This document shows positions 1-9,034 of a stretch of 64,000 nucleotides of DNA, piece after piece. The DNA lies in assembly GCF_029369745.1 (NCBI RefSeq), contig NZ_CP120210.1, positions 3,596,001 to 3,660,000 of the forward strand. Direction: 5' to 3'. The notes beneath the pieces were generated by a model that was not told the origin of the DNA, searched no databases, and worked only from the letters and a program-made list of their open reading frames with translations. The stretch's first letter is position 1; the number at the start of each line of letters is the position of its first letter. A program made the translations under genes and the position numbers. Origin of the DNA: Amycolatopsis sp. QT-25 (lineage in GTDB: Bacteria; Actinomycetota; Actinomycetes; Mycobacteriales; Pseudonocardiaceae).

Positions 1-241
1 TGCCCTGCAGTGTCCACAAGGGACACCACACCCCCTGCGCCGCTAGGCCGCCGCCGTGGTTGTACCCCGGTCGCCCTAGGCGCACCGATGCAGCCGACAA
101 ATCCCGACCCTCATCCCTTGTGGACGGTCGAGGATAAGCTAAAGCTCCTCGGCGAGGTCACTTCCGCCTCCAGCGCCAGCGTGCACGTTGTCTTACCACT
201 CCCGAAGCGATCACCCGAAACGATCGCCTCCGTCACGACAC

Positions 242-913
242 CTACGGATGCCGCCAGGCCAAGAAGGTCTCCAGCGTGGTCAGCCGGTGTTCCCGTACGG
301 CCAGTTCGATCTCCCCGGCCGGGGCGTTCCGATCGAACAGGTCCAGGATGTTCTGGTGCTCCCGCACGGATTCGTGCGCGCGACCGGGGACGAAGCTGAA
401 CGTCGACGTGCGCAGTCCGGCCAGCCGGTTCCAGCCGCGGTTGACCAGATCGAGCACCTGGGGGTTGGGGCAGGTGCCGAGCAGGACGCGGTGGAAGTCG
501 CGGTTCAGCGCGGTGAACCGCGAGGGTTCGAAGTTGTCCAGGCAAGCGGTCAGTTCCGCGTTGAGTCCCTTGGCCTCGTCCAGTGCCTTGCCGGGCAGCG
601 TCGGCGCCGCCAGCGCGGCGGCGTATCCCTCGACCAGCGCGAGTGTCTGCATGGTGTGCTGGTAGTCGCGTTCATCGGCCATCGCCACCTGCGCGCCGAC
701 GTTGTGCTCGTAGGTCACCAGCCCTTCGGCCTCCAGCCGCCGGACGGCCTCGCGCACGGGCACGGTGCTGACCCCGAGTTCCTGCGCGATCTGCCCGAAC
801 ACGAGGCGGTAACCGGGGGAGAAGGTGCCGTCGTCGATTCTCGCCTTGATCCAGTGGTAGGCGATCTGCGACTTGCTCTTCGCGGCCGAGTTCACCGCGT
901 CGCCGGCGGTCAC
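242..913 (-). CDS. GntR-family (FCD/FadR subgroup) transcriptional regulator
   Basis: A 223-residue cytoplasmic DNA-binding regulator. The winged helix-turn-helix occupies roughly residues 12-80 (GYRLVFGQIAQELGVSTVPV then VREAVRRLEAEGLV), followed by a helical FCD ligand domain (about 90-215) with the usual histidines (DFHRVLLG, EHQNIL, EHRLTT) that bind a metal and carboxylate effector in this family. I chose the GTG at 913 because it overlaps the stop of the upstream aldehyde dehydrogenase in a GTGA arrangement, so the two are translationally coupled; an open frame extends upstream but runs through the dehydrogenase. The context suggests it controls the dehydrogenase or the divergent GMC oxidoreductase (inference). 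Confidence 0.9.
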   Translation of the reverse strand: MTAGDAVNSAAKSKSQIAYHWIKARIDDGTFSPGYRLVFGQIAQELGVSTVPVREAVRRLEAEGLVTYEHNVGAQVAMADERDYQHTMQTLALVEGYAAALAAPTLPGKALDEAKGLNAELTACLDNFEPSRFTALNRDFHRVLLGTCPNPQVLDLVNRGWNRLAGLRTSTFSFVPGRAHESVREHQNILDLFDRNAPAGEIELAVREHRLTTLETFLAWRHP

Positions 914-2343
914 GAGTAGTGCAGCCAGACTGACTTGATCTCGGTGTAGGCGTCGATGGCCCACGGCCCCATCTCGCGGCCCCAGCCCGACGCCTTGTAG
1001 CCGCCCCACGGCGCGGCCATGTCCGGGATCGGCGGCATGTTGACGAACACCGCCCCCGCCCGGATGCCGTTGGCGAACCGCTGCGCGACGCCGAGGTCGC
1101 GGGTCCACACGGTGGCCGCGAGCCCGTACTCGGTGTCGTTCGCCCGCGCGAGCAGCTCGTCCTGATCGTCGTAGGCGGTGACGGCGAGGACCGGGCCGAA
1201 GATTTCTTCGCGCATGATCGTCATGTCATCGGCGACACCGGCGAACAGCGTCGGCGAGTAGAAGTAGCCTTCGCGGTCGATGCTCTGGCCGCCGGTGACC
1301 AGCTCGGCGCCCTGTTCGCGGCCGGTCGAGACGAGGAAGTCCACGTGCTCGCGGTGCTTCGCGGACACGAGGGGCCCGAGCTGGGTCGACTCGTCCAGGC
1401 CCGGTCCGAGCTTGAGGCCCTCCAGCCCGGCGGCGAGTTTCGTGACGAACTCCTGCTCGCGCTTGCGTTCGACGAAGAACCGGGTGTACGCGGCACAGAC
1501 CTGCCCGCTGTTCAGCGTCGCGCCCGCGAGGTTGCCCGCGACGGCGGCGTCGATGTCGGCGTCCCCGGCGATGATGCTGGGTGCCTTGCCGCCGAGTTCG
1601 AGCGTGAGCCGCTTGAGGTTGGACTCCGCGCTGGCGGTCGTGATCAGCTTCCCGACGGCGGTCGACCCGGTGTAGGACAGGTGGTCGACGTCGCCGTGCT
1701 TGCTCAGGAGCGCGCCCACCGCGCCGTCACCGGTGACCAGGTTGACCACCCCCGGCGGGAACCCGGCCTCGTGCACCAGCTCCACCAGCCGGATGCTGGT
1801 CAGCGGTGTGACCTCGCTCGGCTTGATCACCACGGTGTTGCCGGTGGCCAACGCGGGCGCGAGCTTCCACACCAGGATCATCAGCGGGAAGTTCCACGGC
1901 GTGATCAGCGCGTTCACCCCGACCGGCTCGCGGCGGGTGTAGTGCAGCGTGTCCGGGAAGGACACCGGGTTGGTGGTGCCCTGGATCTTGGTCACCCAGC
2001 CCGCGAAGTACCGCAGGTGCTCGGCCGCGCCGGTGACGCTGACCTGACGGGAGATGCCGATCGGCTGCCCCTGGTCGCGGGTCTCGAGCGCGGCCAGCTC
2101 CTCGTGGTGCTCGTCGACCAGCGATGCCAGCTTGAACAGCAGCGCGGCCCGCTGGACCGGCAGCAGACCCGCCCAGGCCGGGTCGGTCAAGGCCTTCCGT
2201 GCGGCGCCGACGGCCGCGTCCACGTCGGCGGCCGACGCGGTGCCGACGTCCTCGATCACCTGGCCGGTGGCCGGATCGTACGTCGGCAGGGACCCGCCTC
2301 CCGCGGTGGTCCACTGTCCGTCGATGAACAGGCGTGTGGCCAT
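910..2343 (-). CDS. NAD(P)+-dependent aldehyde dehydrogenase
   Basis: A 477-residue ALDH-superfamily enzyme that oxidises an aldehyde to its acid. The catalytic cysteine is near residue 283 (NSGQVCAAYTRFF), the general base near E249 (LTLELGGKAPS), the cofactor loop is FTGST-like (LSYTGSTAVGK) and the PWNFP motif is at about 149. Length is normal. The start ATG is preceded by a good GAGGAGG ribosome site; the open frame upstream of it has no homology. It heads a two-gene minus-strand operon with the GntR regulator and is divergent from the GMC oxidoreductase. Likely role: removing aldehydes made by the neighbouring alcohol-, GMC- or amine-oxidising enzymes (inference). Confidence 0.93.
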   Translation of the reverse strand: MATRLFIDGQWTTAGGGSLPTYDPATGQVIEDVGTASAADVDAAVGAARKALTDPAWAGLLPVQRAALLFKLASLVDEHHEELAALETRDQGQPIGISRQVSVTGAAEHLRYFAGWVTKIQGTTNPVSFPDTLHYTRREPVGVNALITPWNFPLMILVWKLAPALATGNTVVIKPSEVTPLTSIRLVELVHEAGFPPGVVNLVTGDGAVGALLSKHGDVDHLSYTGSTAVGKLITTASAESNLKRLTLELGGKAPSIIAGDADIDAAVAGNLAGATLNSGQVCAAYTRFFVERKREQEFVTKLAAGLEGLKLGPGLDESTQLGPLVSAKHREHVDFLVSTGREQGAELVTGGQSIDREGYFYSPTLFAGVADDMTIMREEIFGPVLAVTAYDDQDELLARANDTEYGLAATVWTRDLGVAQRFANGIRAGAVFVNMPPIPDMAAPWGGYKASGWGREMGPWAIDAYTEIKSVWLHYS

Positions 2344-2481
2344 GGCTAGCTCCTCCTCGACCGGTGTGTGATCGAGTATCGGGCGCCGTGCGGTCCCCGG
2401 TCTTGCCCGCCAGGGCACGCCGATTGTCGGCCAGCGAAGCGAATCCGCCGGGCGGGGCCACGCCTTGCGAGGGTGAGGGAC

Positions 2482-3927
2482 ATGGACGTCATCGTGGTGG
2501 GAGCGGGTTCGGCCGGTTCGGTGGTCGCCAGGAGGCTGGCCGACTCCGGAGCGTGGGTCACCCTGCTCGAAGCGGGCGGGCCGGACACCAACCCGGCCAT
2601 CCACGACCCCTCGCGGGCGGGGGAGCTGTGGCACGGCCCGGAGGACTGGGACTACTACACGGTGCCGCAGCCGCACGCGGCGAACCGGCGGCTGCATCTG
2701 CCACGCGGCAAGGTGCTCGGCGGATCGCATTCGCTCAACGCGATGATCTGGGTGCGCGGCGCCCCGGCCGACTACGACGGCTGGGAGCTGCCCGGCTGGC
2801 GGTGGGACGACGTGCGCCCGGTGTTCGAACGGATCGAGAAGGATCTGCTCGAAATCGTGCCGAACGAGCCGCTGCACCCGATTCAGCGGTCCATCGTGGA
2901 CGCCGCCGTGCAGACCGGCCTGCCGTTCAACCCCGACTACAACGGCGACGAGCTCGACGGTGTCTCGGTGCAGCGTGTCACCACGCGCGACGGCAAACGG
3001 CTCAACACCTGGCTCGCCTACGGACTGCCCGCCGCCGAGCGGATGACCGTCCACACGGGAGCGCTCGTCCACCGGCTGTTGTTCGAGGGCGACAAGGTGA
3101 CCGGCGTGCTGGCCGAGGTCGACGGCGAACTGCGCAAGGTCTTCGCCGACGAGGTCGTGCTCGCCGCCGGCGCGCTGGCGTCACCGGCGATCCTGCTCCG
3201 CAGTGGTGTCGGTCCGGCGGACGAACTGGCCGTTCACGGCATCGACGTCGTGGCGGATCTGCCGGGAGTGGGGAAGAACCTGCACGATCACCTGCTCTCG
3301 CCGGTCATCTTCGCGACCGACCGCCGTCAGGTCGACCCGCCCGCGCCCGGTCGTTCGGTCACGCAGACGCATCTGTTCTGGCGCAGCCGTCCCGGCTTGG
3401 CGGTGCCCGACACCCAGCCGATCCACTTCAGCGTACCGATGTACGAGTCGTGGATGACCGGCCCGGAGACCGGGTTCTCGCTGATGGCGGGCATGGTGAC
3501 GCCGCGCAGCCGGGGCAGTCTGCGGCTTTCGGGGCCGGGTCCGCTCGACGTGCCGCTGATCGACCTCGCCGCGCTGGAAGACCCGGCCGATTTCGAGAGC
3601 CTGGTCGCGTCGGTGGAGCAGTGCCGGGAGATCGGCCGGGCGGCCGCGCTGGCGGAGGACTGGGGGGCCCGCGAGCTGTATCCGGGACCGGGCGCCGACG
3701 TCGGTGCGTACGTCCGGCGGACCGCGATCACCTACCACCACCAGGTCGGGACCTGCCGGATGGGCACCGACGCCGGATCCGTGGTCGATCCGGAGCTCGC
3801 CGTCCACGGCTTGAGCGGACTCCGGATCGCCGACGCGTCGGTGCTGCCGCGGGTGACCACGGGCAACACCAACGCGCCGGCGGTGCTGGTCGGCGAGCAG
3901 GCCGCCCGGTTCATGCTCGGCCGATAG
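2482..3927 (+). CDS. GMC-family FAD oxidoreductase (choline/alcohol dehydrogenase-like)
   Basis: A 481-residue glucose-methanol-choline oxidoreductase, expected to oxidise an alcohol to an aldehyde with FAD. It opens with the dinucleotide-binding motif VVGAGSAGSVVARRLA at the N-terminus, has the FAD loop PRGKVLGGSHSLNAMIWVRG near residues 73-92, and the C-terminal catalytic pair (HHQVGTCRMG with its histidine, then NTNAP). The ATG at 2482 follows GAGGGTGAGGG. It is slightly shorter than BetA (about 550 residues). It is divergent from the aldehyde dehydrogenase, a logical partner, and its 3' end overlaps the convergent hydrolase by 17 bp. Confidence 0.92.
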   Translation: MDVIVVGAGSAGSVVARRLADSGAWVTLLEAGGPDTNPAIHDPSRAGELWHGPEDWDYYTVPQPHAANRRLHLPRGKVLGGSHSLNAMIWVRGAPADYDGWELPGWRWDDVRPVFERIEKDLLEIVPNEPLHPIQRSIVDAAVQTGLPFNPDYNGDELDGVSVQRVTTRDGKRLNTWLAYGLPAAERMTVHTGALVHRLLFEGDKVTGVLAEVDGELRKVFADEVVLAAGALASPAILLRSGVGPADELAVHGIDVVADLPGVGKNLHDHLLSPVIFATDRRQVDPPAPGRSVTQTHLFWRSRPGLAVPDTQPIHFSVPMYESWMTGPETGFSLMAGMVTPRSRGSLRLSGPGPLDVPLIDLAALEDPADFESLVASVEQCREIGRAAALAEDWGARELYPGPGADVGAYVRRTAITYHHQVGTCRMGTDAGSVVDPELAVHGLSGLRIADASVLPRVTTGNTNAPAVLVGEQAARFMLGR

Positions 3928-4834
3928 TGCGGCGCAACCAGGAGGCCCGGGCGGCGAGCGCGGCCCTGGTCACCTCGCTGTCCGGGGCGATCCGGTCGAA
4001 ACCGTGGTACGCGCCCGCCCAGACGTGCAGTTCCGTGGGCACACCCGCCTGCCAGAGGCGCCGCGCGTAGTCGACGTCTTCGTCGCGGAAGATCTCGGCC
4101 GCCCCGACCTCGATGAAGGCGGGCGGCAGGCCGGTGAGGTCCTCCGCGGTCGCCGGGACCGCGTACGGCGAGGTCTGCCCGTTCAGGAGGGATCGCCAGC
4201 CGAACTCGTTGGCCTCCCGGCTCCACACGCCGCGTTCGGCGAATTCCACCGTGGACGCGGAGTCGTTGCGGCTGTCGATCATCGGGCACAGCAGCAGCTG
4301 ACCGGCCGGCGCCGGCCCACCGCGATCCCTGGCGAGCAAGGCGAGTCCGGCGCTGAGCCCACCGCCCGCGCTGCCGCCGCCGACGATCAGACGGCCGGGG
4401 TCGAAACCGAGCTCGTCCGCGTGCTCGACCATCCACGTCAAGCCCGCATAGCAGTCTTCCAGCGGCGCCGGGTGCGGATGCTCGGGAGCCAGCCGGTAGT
4501 CCACGGTCACCGCGACGAAACCGAACTCCTCGACCAGCCCGACCATCCGGGGCAGGTCGGCGAACCGGTCGTCCAGCACCATGCCGCCGCCGTGGATGTT
4601 GTAGAACCCCGGCGCGCCCCGGGCGTCCCGTGGTTTGACGACGGTGACGACCACGCCGGTACCGGGCACCTCCCGGTCTTCCCAGACCAGGTCCCGGTCG
4701 CCGATCGCCTCGGCACAACCGAGGTTTCCCTCGGCCAGCGCCCGCCGGATGCCCGCCAGCGAGCCGGTGCCCAGCGGCGGTCCGGCAGGCAGGCCATCGA
4801 GAGCCGCGGCGAGTTCGGGATCGAAGGCCGTCAC
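3911..4834 (-). CDS. alpha/beta-hydrolase fold-3 (hormone-sensitive-lipase-like) esterase
   Basis: A 307-residue hydrolase of the HSL family. It shows the oxyanion-hole HGGG (NIHGGGMV, about residue 73), the nucleophile elbow GGGSAGGG (about 147), DYRLAPEHP, and a C-terminal histidine in GAYHGFDR. The GTG at 4834 overlaps the stop of the upstream aldo/keto reductase (GTGA), so it is the second gene of the minus-strand unit ADH-AKR-hydrolase. A paralogue lies at 17339. It probably cleaves an ester or carbamate of the island's substrate (inference). Confidence 0.9.
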   Translation of the reverse strand: MTAFDPELAAALDGLPAGPPLGTGSLAGIRRALAEGNLGCAEAIGDRDLVWEDREVPGTGVVVTVVKPRDARGAPGFYNIHGGGMVLDDRFADLPRMVGLVEEFGFVAVTVDYRLAPEHPHPAPLEDCYAGLTWMVEHADELGFDPGRLIVGGGSAGGGLSAGLALLARDRGGPAPAGQLLLCPMIDSRNDSASTVEFAERGVWSREANEFGWRSLLNGQTSPYAVPATAEDLTGLPPAFIEVGAAEIFRDEDVDYARRLWQAGVPTELHVWAGAYHGFDRIAPDSEVTRAALAARASWLRRTIGRA

Positions 4835-5790
4835 GGTCCCTCCGGATCGACGACGCCGCGGTCGGCCCAGTACGGCTCGACGAGTTCGCGGAGCCGGTCC
4901 GCGCCCACCCGCTCGACGAGGTCCACCGCGCCCAGGTTGTCCTTGAGCTGCTCGGTGCTCGTCGCGCCGAAGAGGGTGGTCGTGTTGGCCGGATGGGTGA
5001 GGGTGAACGCGAGGCACAGCTGCGCCGGGGTGGCTCCCAGCTCGGTCGCGATCTTCGCCAGTTCCGGAGCGGAGGCGGCGATTCGTTCGCGGATGTCGCC
5101 GGGATCGCGGCCGACCTGGCGCGCGCCGCTGTTCTTGCCCAGCAGGATGCCGCCTTCGAAGATGTCCGAGGACTGGAGCGTGACCCCGAGTTCGCCGAAG
5201 ATCTTCTCGAAGGGTTCACCGTCCGGAATGGACCGTCGAGCGACGCTGTACTTCAGCTGCGCGATGGCGGGCCCGGGCACGTTCTCCGCCGCGGCGAAGT
5301 CGTGCAGGGCCTGGATCGTGGTGGCGGACCAGTTGTTCACGCCCCATTGCCGGAGGAGCCCGGCTTCCCGGAGCTCGTTCAGGTCCAGCACCAGCCGGTG
5401 CAGGTCGGTGTCGGCACGCCGGAGATCGCCCAGCACCACCAGATCGGCGTGTTCGACCCCGGCGCGGAACAGCGCGTTGTCCAGCTGTTCGCGGAGATTC
5501 CGCTCCGGATAGCCCTCCAGCCAGAGCTTGGCCGAAAGCAGGTAGTCGTCGCGGCGGAGGCCGGCCGCGCGGACCATGGCGGAGAACAAGACGTCGGTGA
5601 AGACCGGGGTGGCGCCGGGAAAACCGTAGACGCCGACGTCGAAGAGCGTGATCCCGGAATCGACCGCGGTGCGGACCAGGTCCACCGCCTCGCGGAAGTC
5701 CATCCGGTCGTAGGTGTGCCAGGAGCCGAGCGAGAGCACGCCGGTGAGCGGCCCGTCACGGCCGATCCGGCGCTGGGGGATGACGGACAT
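4831..5790 (-). CDS. aldo/keto reductase family protein
   Basis: A 319-residue (beta/alpha)8 aldo/keto reductase of the Kv-beta/AKR6-like branch. The aspartate and tyrosine of the AKR tetrad are seen in ITLFDVGVYGFPG and the lysine in LSAKLWLEG, but the position of the catalytic histidine reads LVVLGD, so the histidine is replaced by glycine. GVNNWSATT and the phosphate-binding C-terminus (TTLFGATSTEQLKDNL) are typical. The start is set by ATG with GGAG upstream. It lies between the zinc alcohol dehydrogenase and the esterase on the minus strand, and is a clear paralogue of the gene at 9035. Confidence 0.88.
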   Translation of the reverse strand: MSVIPQRRIGRDGPLTGVLSLGSWHTYDRMDFREAVDLVRTAVDSGITLFDVGVYGFPGATPVFTDVLFSAMVRAAGLRRDDYLLSAKLWLEGYPERNLREQLDNALFRAGVEHADLVVLGDLRRADTDLHRLVLDLNELREAGLLRQWGVNNWSATTIQALHDFAAAENVPGPAIAQLKYSVARRSIPDGEPFEKIFGELGVTLQSSDIFEGGILLGKNSGARQVGRDPGDIRERIAASAPELAKIATELGATPAQLCLAFTLTHPANTTTLFGATSTEQLKDNLGAVDLVERVGADRLRELVEPYWADRGVVDPEGP

Positions 5791-5798
5791 GGAATCTC

Positions 5799-6902
5799 CT
5801 AGGGGAGGCGGGGATCGATGACGGCCTTGAGCTCGCCGAGCCGCGACATCGACTCGACGCTCCGGGACGCTTGGGAAAGACCGACGGGCGCGCTGAACAG
5901 CTCGTCCCACGGCAACCGCTCGGCGAACGTGCGGAAGAAGTCCACCGAGCGGTGGTAGTCGGCGATGTCTCCGTTGAGCGAGCCGACGACCGTGAGTTCC
6001 TTGCCCATCACGGTGCCCAGCGCCACGGGGGAGGGCGCGGGACCGGTGGAACCGACGATCGCGACCGTGCCGCGCTGGGCGGCGAACGCCACCGCCTCCT
6101 CGCCGATGGTCGGCCCGCCGGCGAAGTCGAAGACGTGGTCGGCGCCGCGGCCGCCGGTGAGTTCCTTGACCCGCTCGATGCGGTCTTCCGTGCCGCCGCC
6201 GACCGGAATCGTCGCGGTGGCCCCGAAGCTCTCGGCCGTCTTCAGCCGGTCGGCGGGACCGCCGATGGTGATCACGTCGCCCGCGCCGGAGATCCGCGCG
6301 ACGGCGGTGGCGAACACGCCCAGCGCCCCCGCGCCCTGCACCACGACCGTCGCGCCGGGCCGGATCCCGCCCGCCCGTGACACCGCACGCAGCACGGTTT
6401 TGCCCGCGCAGCCGGACATCGAAGCCCAGGTGTCCTTGACGTCGTCCGGCAGAAGGAGTTTGGCCGCGCCGGGAGTCACGTAGCAGTAGCGCACGAGGCC
6501 CCCGGTCGCGTACGGGAAGACGTCGGAGCGCTGGAGGAAACCGTATCCGCGCTTCTCACAGGCGACCGGTTCGCGCAGGATCGTGCAGCCGTGACACTTT
6601 CCGCACGTCGACTCGGACCAGCCGATGCGGTCGCCCTCGGCGATCTCGCGGCCGAGGGTGTCGGTGGTGCCCGGTCCGACGGCCACCACCTCACCGACCA
6701 TTTCGTGCCCCAGCACCATCGGGAGCATGCCGGGGAAGGTCATCTGGCCGGACCAGAGGTGCACGTCGGTGCCGCACAGCGTGGTGCAGGTGATCCGGAC
6801 CAGCGCGGCGCCCGGTTCCGGCTCCTCGGGCAGCGGGAGTTCCCGCAAGGTGAGCGCGGAGCCGTGTTCGGTGAGCACCGCCGCTTCGGTTCTGTTGACC
6901 AT
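5799..6902 (-). CDS. zinc-dependent medium-chain alcohol dehydrogenase
   Basis: A 367-residue MDR-family dehydrogenase. The catalytic zinc site is visible as LCGTDVH (about residue 41) and GHEMVGEV (about 66); the four-cysteine structural zinc loop is present (SESTCGKCHGC and ACEKRG); the Rossmann domain has VVQGAGALGVFA. It should oxidise an alcohol with NAD(P)+. It is the first gene of a minus-strand unit (ADH, AKR, esterase). Only 8 bases separate the ATG from an operator palindrome (6911-6924), with a TAGACT hexamer just ahead of the ATG, so the transcript may be leaderless. It is divergent from the amidohydrolase at 6953. Confidence 0.93.
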   Translation of the reverse strand: MVNRTEAAVLTEHGSALTLRELPLPEEPEPGAALVRITCTTLCGTDVHLWSGQMTFPGMLPMVLGHEMVGEVVAVGPGTTDTLGREIAEGDRIGWSESTCGKCHGCTILREPVACEKRGYGFLQRSDVFPYATGGLVRYCYVTPGAAKLLLPDDVKDTWASMSGCAGKTVLRAVSRAGGIRPGATVVVQGAGALGVFATAVARISGAGDVITIGGPADRLKTAESFGATATIPVGGGTEDRIERVKELTGGRGADHVFDFAGGPTIGEEAVAFAAQRGTVAIVGSTGPAPSPVALGTVMGKELTVVGSLNGDIADYHRSVDFFRTFAERLPWDELFSAPVGLSQASRSVESMSRLGELKAVIDPRLP

Positions 6903-6910
6903 CTTTTTAG

Positions 6911-6924
6911 TCTACAGTCGTAGG
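6911..6924. promoter_or_regulatory. TetR-type operator, site 1 (ADH / amidohydrolase)
   Basis: The sequence TCTACAGTCGTAGG fits the palindrome TCTAC-N4-GTAGA with one deviating end base. It lies in the 50-bp gap between divergent genes starting at 6902 and 6953, so one bound dimer could control both. The same motif recurs at 8984, 16191, 16236, 16310 and 18978. Confidence 0.75.
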
Positions 6925-6952
6925 AGAAAAAGTCCAGATCCTGGAGGAAACC

Positions 6953-8332
6953 ATGCCGTCGCAACGTATTCGTCCCGCATCACTCGTGGTCCGCGGCGGT
7001 CCGATCCTCACCTTCGACCCGGCGGGCACGGTCGTGCGGGCGATGGCCGTGCGCGACGACCGGATCGTCGCTCTCGGCGACGTCGCGCTGGACCACATCG
7101 GCCCGGAGACCGAGGTGATCGATCTTGCGGGCAGAACCGCTTTGCCCGGTATCAACGATTCGCACCTCCACGCGACCTGGCTCGGTGCCCGGTGGCCGGA
7201 CACGCTCATCGGTGGCGCCGGATTCACCGGGGGAGAAGAGAAAACGGTCCGGACCGCGGCCGAGCGGCGGGCCGCGATCCTGCGCGCGGGCGAGCTGTGC
7301 GCGTCACTGGGCATCACGAGCTACACCGAACCGGGGCTCGGCCCGGGCGAGACGGGATGCTTCGGCGCCGAGGTGCTGGAGGAATACGCGGCGCTGGCCG
7401 CGGAAGGACGTCTGCGCGCGAGGGTCACCGCGCTGCGGCTCTTCGGCCTGCTCGACGGCGCGAGTTCGCTCGCGGCCTTCCGGCGCGGGCTGGCGACGCC
7501 GTCACCGGCCGCGGATCCGTTGTGGCTCACCGTTCCCGGCGTGAAGATCTTCGCCGACGGCATCCCGCCGATGCGTTCCGCGTGGACCCATCACTGTTAC
7601 GCCGACGGTTCGCACGGTGCGCTGCTCGTCGACGGCGACGACGATCCGGATCGCGCGGGCAACCTCGCCGCGATGATCCGGCTGGCGCACGACGCCGGAA
7701 TGACGGTCGCCGTGCACGCCACGGGGGACCGCAGCATCGAGGCGGCGCTCGGGTCGCTTCGCCGCGGTGACCACCTGGTGCACGGTGATCTGGTGACAGT
7801 GGATCAGCTGGCGCGGATGGCGTCGGCGGGGATCGGCCTGACCACGCAGCCCGCGATCGCGGTCGCCATGCGGGGCATGCTCTCGGACGCGCTCGGTGCC
7901 GAGGCCGGTGCCCGTGCCTGGCCGCTGGCGGACATGCTGAGCTCGGGTGTCCCGCTGACCTTGAGCAGTGACGCGCCGGTGGTCACTCCTGACTGGCGGG
8001 TGCACATCGCGGCGGCGGCACGGATGCTGAACGTGTCCGAAGTGGACGGGAAACTGATGGCCCGGTTGCTGCGCTGCTACACGGTCGCGGCGGCCGGACA
8101 GGACGGGGCGGCGGACTGGAAGGGCTCGCTGACCGTGGGCCGGGTCGCCGACTTCTGCGTGCTGGCGGCGAATCCGCTCGAGGTCGCGTGCGCGGACCTG
8201 CCGGACGTCGGTGTCGAACTCACCGTGTCCGGCGGCCGCGTCGTGTACTCAGGTGAGCAGTTGCCCGCCGTCGACCTGGAGGCTCACCCCGGTGAGATGG
8301 CGGGCGTCGGCGGAGGCGAGGAACAGGACTGA
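6953..8332 (+). CDS. amidohydrolase family protein (YtcJ-like)
   Basis: A 459-residue metal-dependent amidohydrolase. Visible are the N-terminal beta-sandwich strand (VVRGGPILTFDPAGTVVRAMAV), the metal-binding HxH (NDSHLHATWLG, about residue 67), later barrel histidines (VAVHATGDRS, DHLVHGDL) and the barrel aspartate in LSSDAPVV, then the C-terminal strand typical of the family (GRVADFCVLAANPL). The ATG at 6953 follows GGAGG. The end overlaps the convergent SDR by 84 bp. Related to the enzyme at 18995. It likely hydrolyses an amide or cyclic amide during catabolism; the substrate is unknown. Confidence 0.9.
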   Translation: MPSQRIRPASLVVRGGPILTFDPAGTVVRAMAVRDDRIVALGDVALDHIGPETEVIDLAGRTALPGINDSHLHATWLGARWPDTLIGGAGFTGGEEKTVRTAAERRAAILRAGELCASLGITSYTEPGLGPGETGCFGAEVLEEYAALAAEGRLRARVTALRLFGLLDGASSLAAFRRGLATPSPAADPLWLTVPGVKIFADGIPPMRSAWTHHCYADGSHGALLVDGDDDPDRAGNLAAMIRLAHDAGMTVAVHATGDRSIEAALGSLRRGDHLVHGDLVTVDQLARMASAGIGLTTQPAIAVAMRGMLSDALGAEAGARAWPLADMLSSGVPLTLSSDAPVVTPDWRVHIAAAARMLNVSEVDGKLMARLLRCYTVAAAGQDGAADWKGSLTVGRVADFCVLAANPLEVACADLPDVGVELTVSGGRVVYSGEQLPAVDLEAHPGEMAGVGGGEEQD

Positions 8333-8983
8333 CGGCACCACGTCGGCGACGGAAGCGATGGTGCCCAGCGGGATCCTCGCTTCCCACGCCGCGCGGGCGG
8401 CGCTGTCCGAGGCGAAACCGGCGGTCATCGGGGTGAGCACCGGGCCGGGCGCGACGGCGTTGACGCGGATGCCGTGCGGTGCCAGTTCGAGCGCGGCCGA
8501 ACGGGTGAGTGCCTCGACGGCGGCCTTGGTGGCCTCGTAGTGACCGAGTCCGGGGGTCGGCTGACGGGCGCCGATGGAGGTGATGTTGACGATGGCGCCT
8601 CGCGTGCCGGCTTCCAGCATGTGCGCGCCGACCGCGCGGGTCATCAGGAACGTGCCGCGGAAGTTCACCCGCGTGCACAGATCGAAGATGCCGATGTCGA
8701 GCCCCACCAACGGTCCGCCGCCGCCGGCGAGACCCGCGTTGTTGACCAGGACCTCCACCGGGCCGAACCGATCGGTGATCAACGCCAGCGCCGCGTCGAC
8801 CGAGCCGGGGTCGGAAATGTCGAGTTCGACGTGTTCCGCGCCGAGCTCGCCCGCCAGCTCGTGGGCCGCGCGGGCGTCGACGTCGGCGATGACGACACGG
8901 TCACCCGCGGACTGGAAGGCTTCGGCGACTCCACGGCCGATGCCACTGGCGCCGCCGGTCACCACTACGAGTCTCTTGTTCAT
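8249..8983 (-). CDS. short-chain dehydrogenase/reductase
   Basis: A 244-residue classical SDR. It has the cofactor motif TGGASGIGRG at residues 9-18, VNNAGLAG (NNAG), catalytic serine in NITSIGARQ and YEATK for the YxxxK pair, and the C-terminal VDGG. The ATG at 8983 is the only reasonable start and it directly abuts the perfect operator palindrome at 8984-8997; no ribosome-binding site fits, which suggests leaderless translation. Divergent from the aldo/keto reductase at 9035 with a shared operator. The C-terminal codons overlap the amidohydrolase tail-to-tail. Confidence 0.9.
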   Translation of the reverse strand: MNKRLVVVTGGASGIGRGVAEAFQSAGDRVVIADVDARAAHELAGELGAEHVELDISDPGSVDAALALITDRFGPVEVLVNNAGLAGGGGPLVGLDIGIFDLCTRVNFRGTFLMTRAVGAHMLEAGTRGAIVNITSIGARQPTPGLGHYEATKAAVEALTRSAALELAPHGIRVNAVAPGPVLTPMTAGFASDSAARAAWEARIPLGTIASVADVVPSVLFLASADARHLTGVSLQVDGGQLLT

Positions 8984-8997
8984 TCTACGATCGTAGA
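8984..8997. promoter_or_regulatory. TetR-type operator, site 2 (perfect palindrome, SDR / AKR)
   Basis: TCTACGATCGTAGA is a perfect 14-bp palindrome between the divergent SDR (start 8983) and AKR (start 9035). On each strand the palindrome is followed or preceded by TAGACT/TAGTCT, a plausible -10 hexamer, so binding should block both promoters. It is the best match to the motif shared by six sites. Confidence 0.8.
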
Positions 8998-9034
8998 CTA
9001 AAACTTGTTTCCGTTGCCAGCGAAAGGAATTCTC

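Noticed and set aside
1..241. Possible gene upstream of the GntR regulator
   Set aside because: Open frames here are short, without motifs; a small hairpin (about 10-26) is the only structure seen.
1345..2349. Long plus-strand open frame (334 codons) opposite the aldehyde dehydrogenase
   Set aside because: It is antisense to a gene with full ALDH motifs; the frame is a by-product of high GC. The same applies to long frames opposite the LuxR-family gene (39675-41567), ilvD (36232-37689, 37023-38345) and the histidine kinase (42155-43522).
2344..3072. In-frame upstream extension of the aldehyde dehydrogenase to 720 residues
   Set aside because: The added residues lie opposite the GMC oxidoreductase and have no ALDH homology; the ATG at 2343 has a strong ribosome site.
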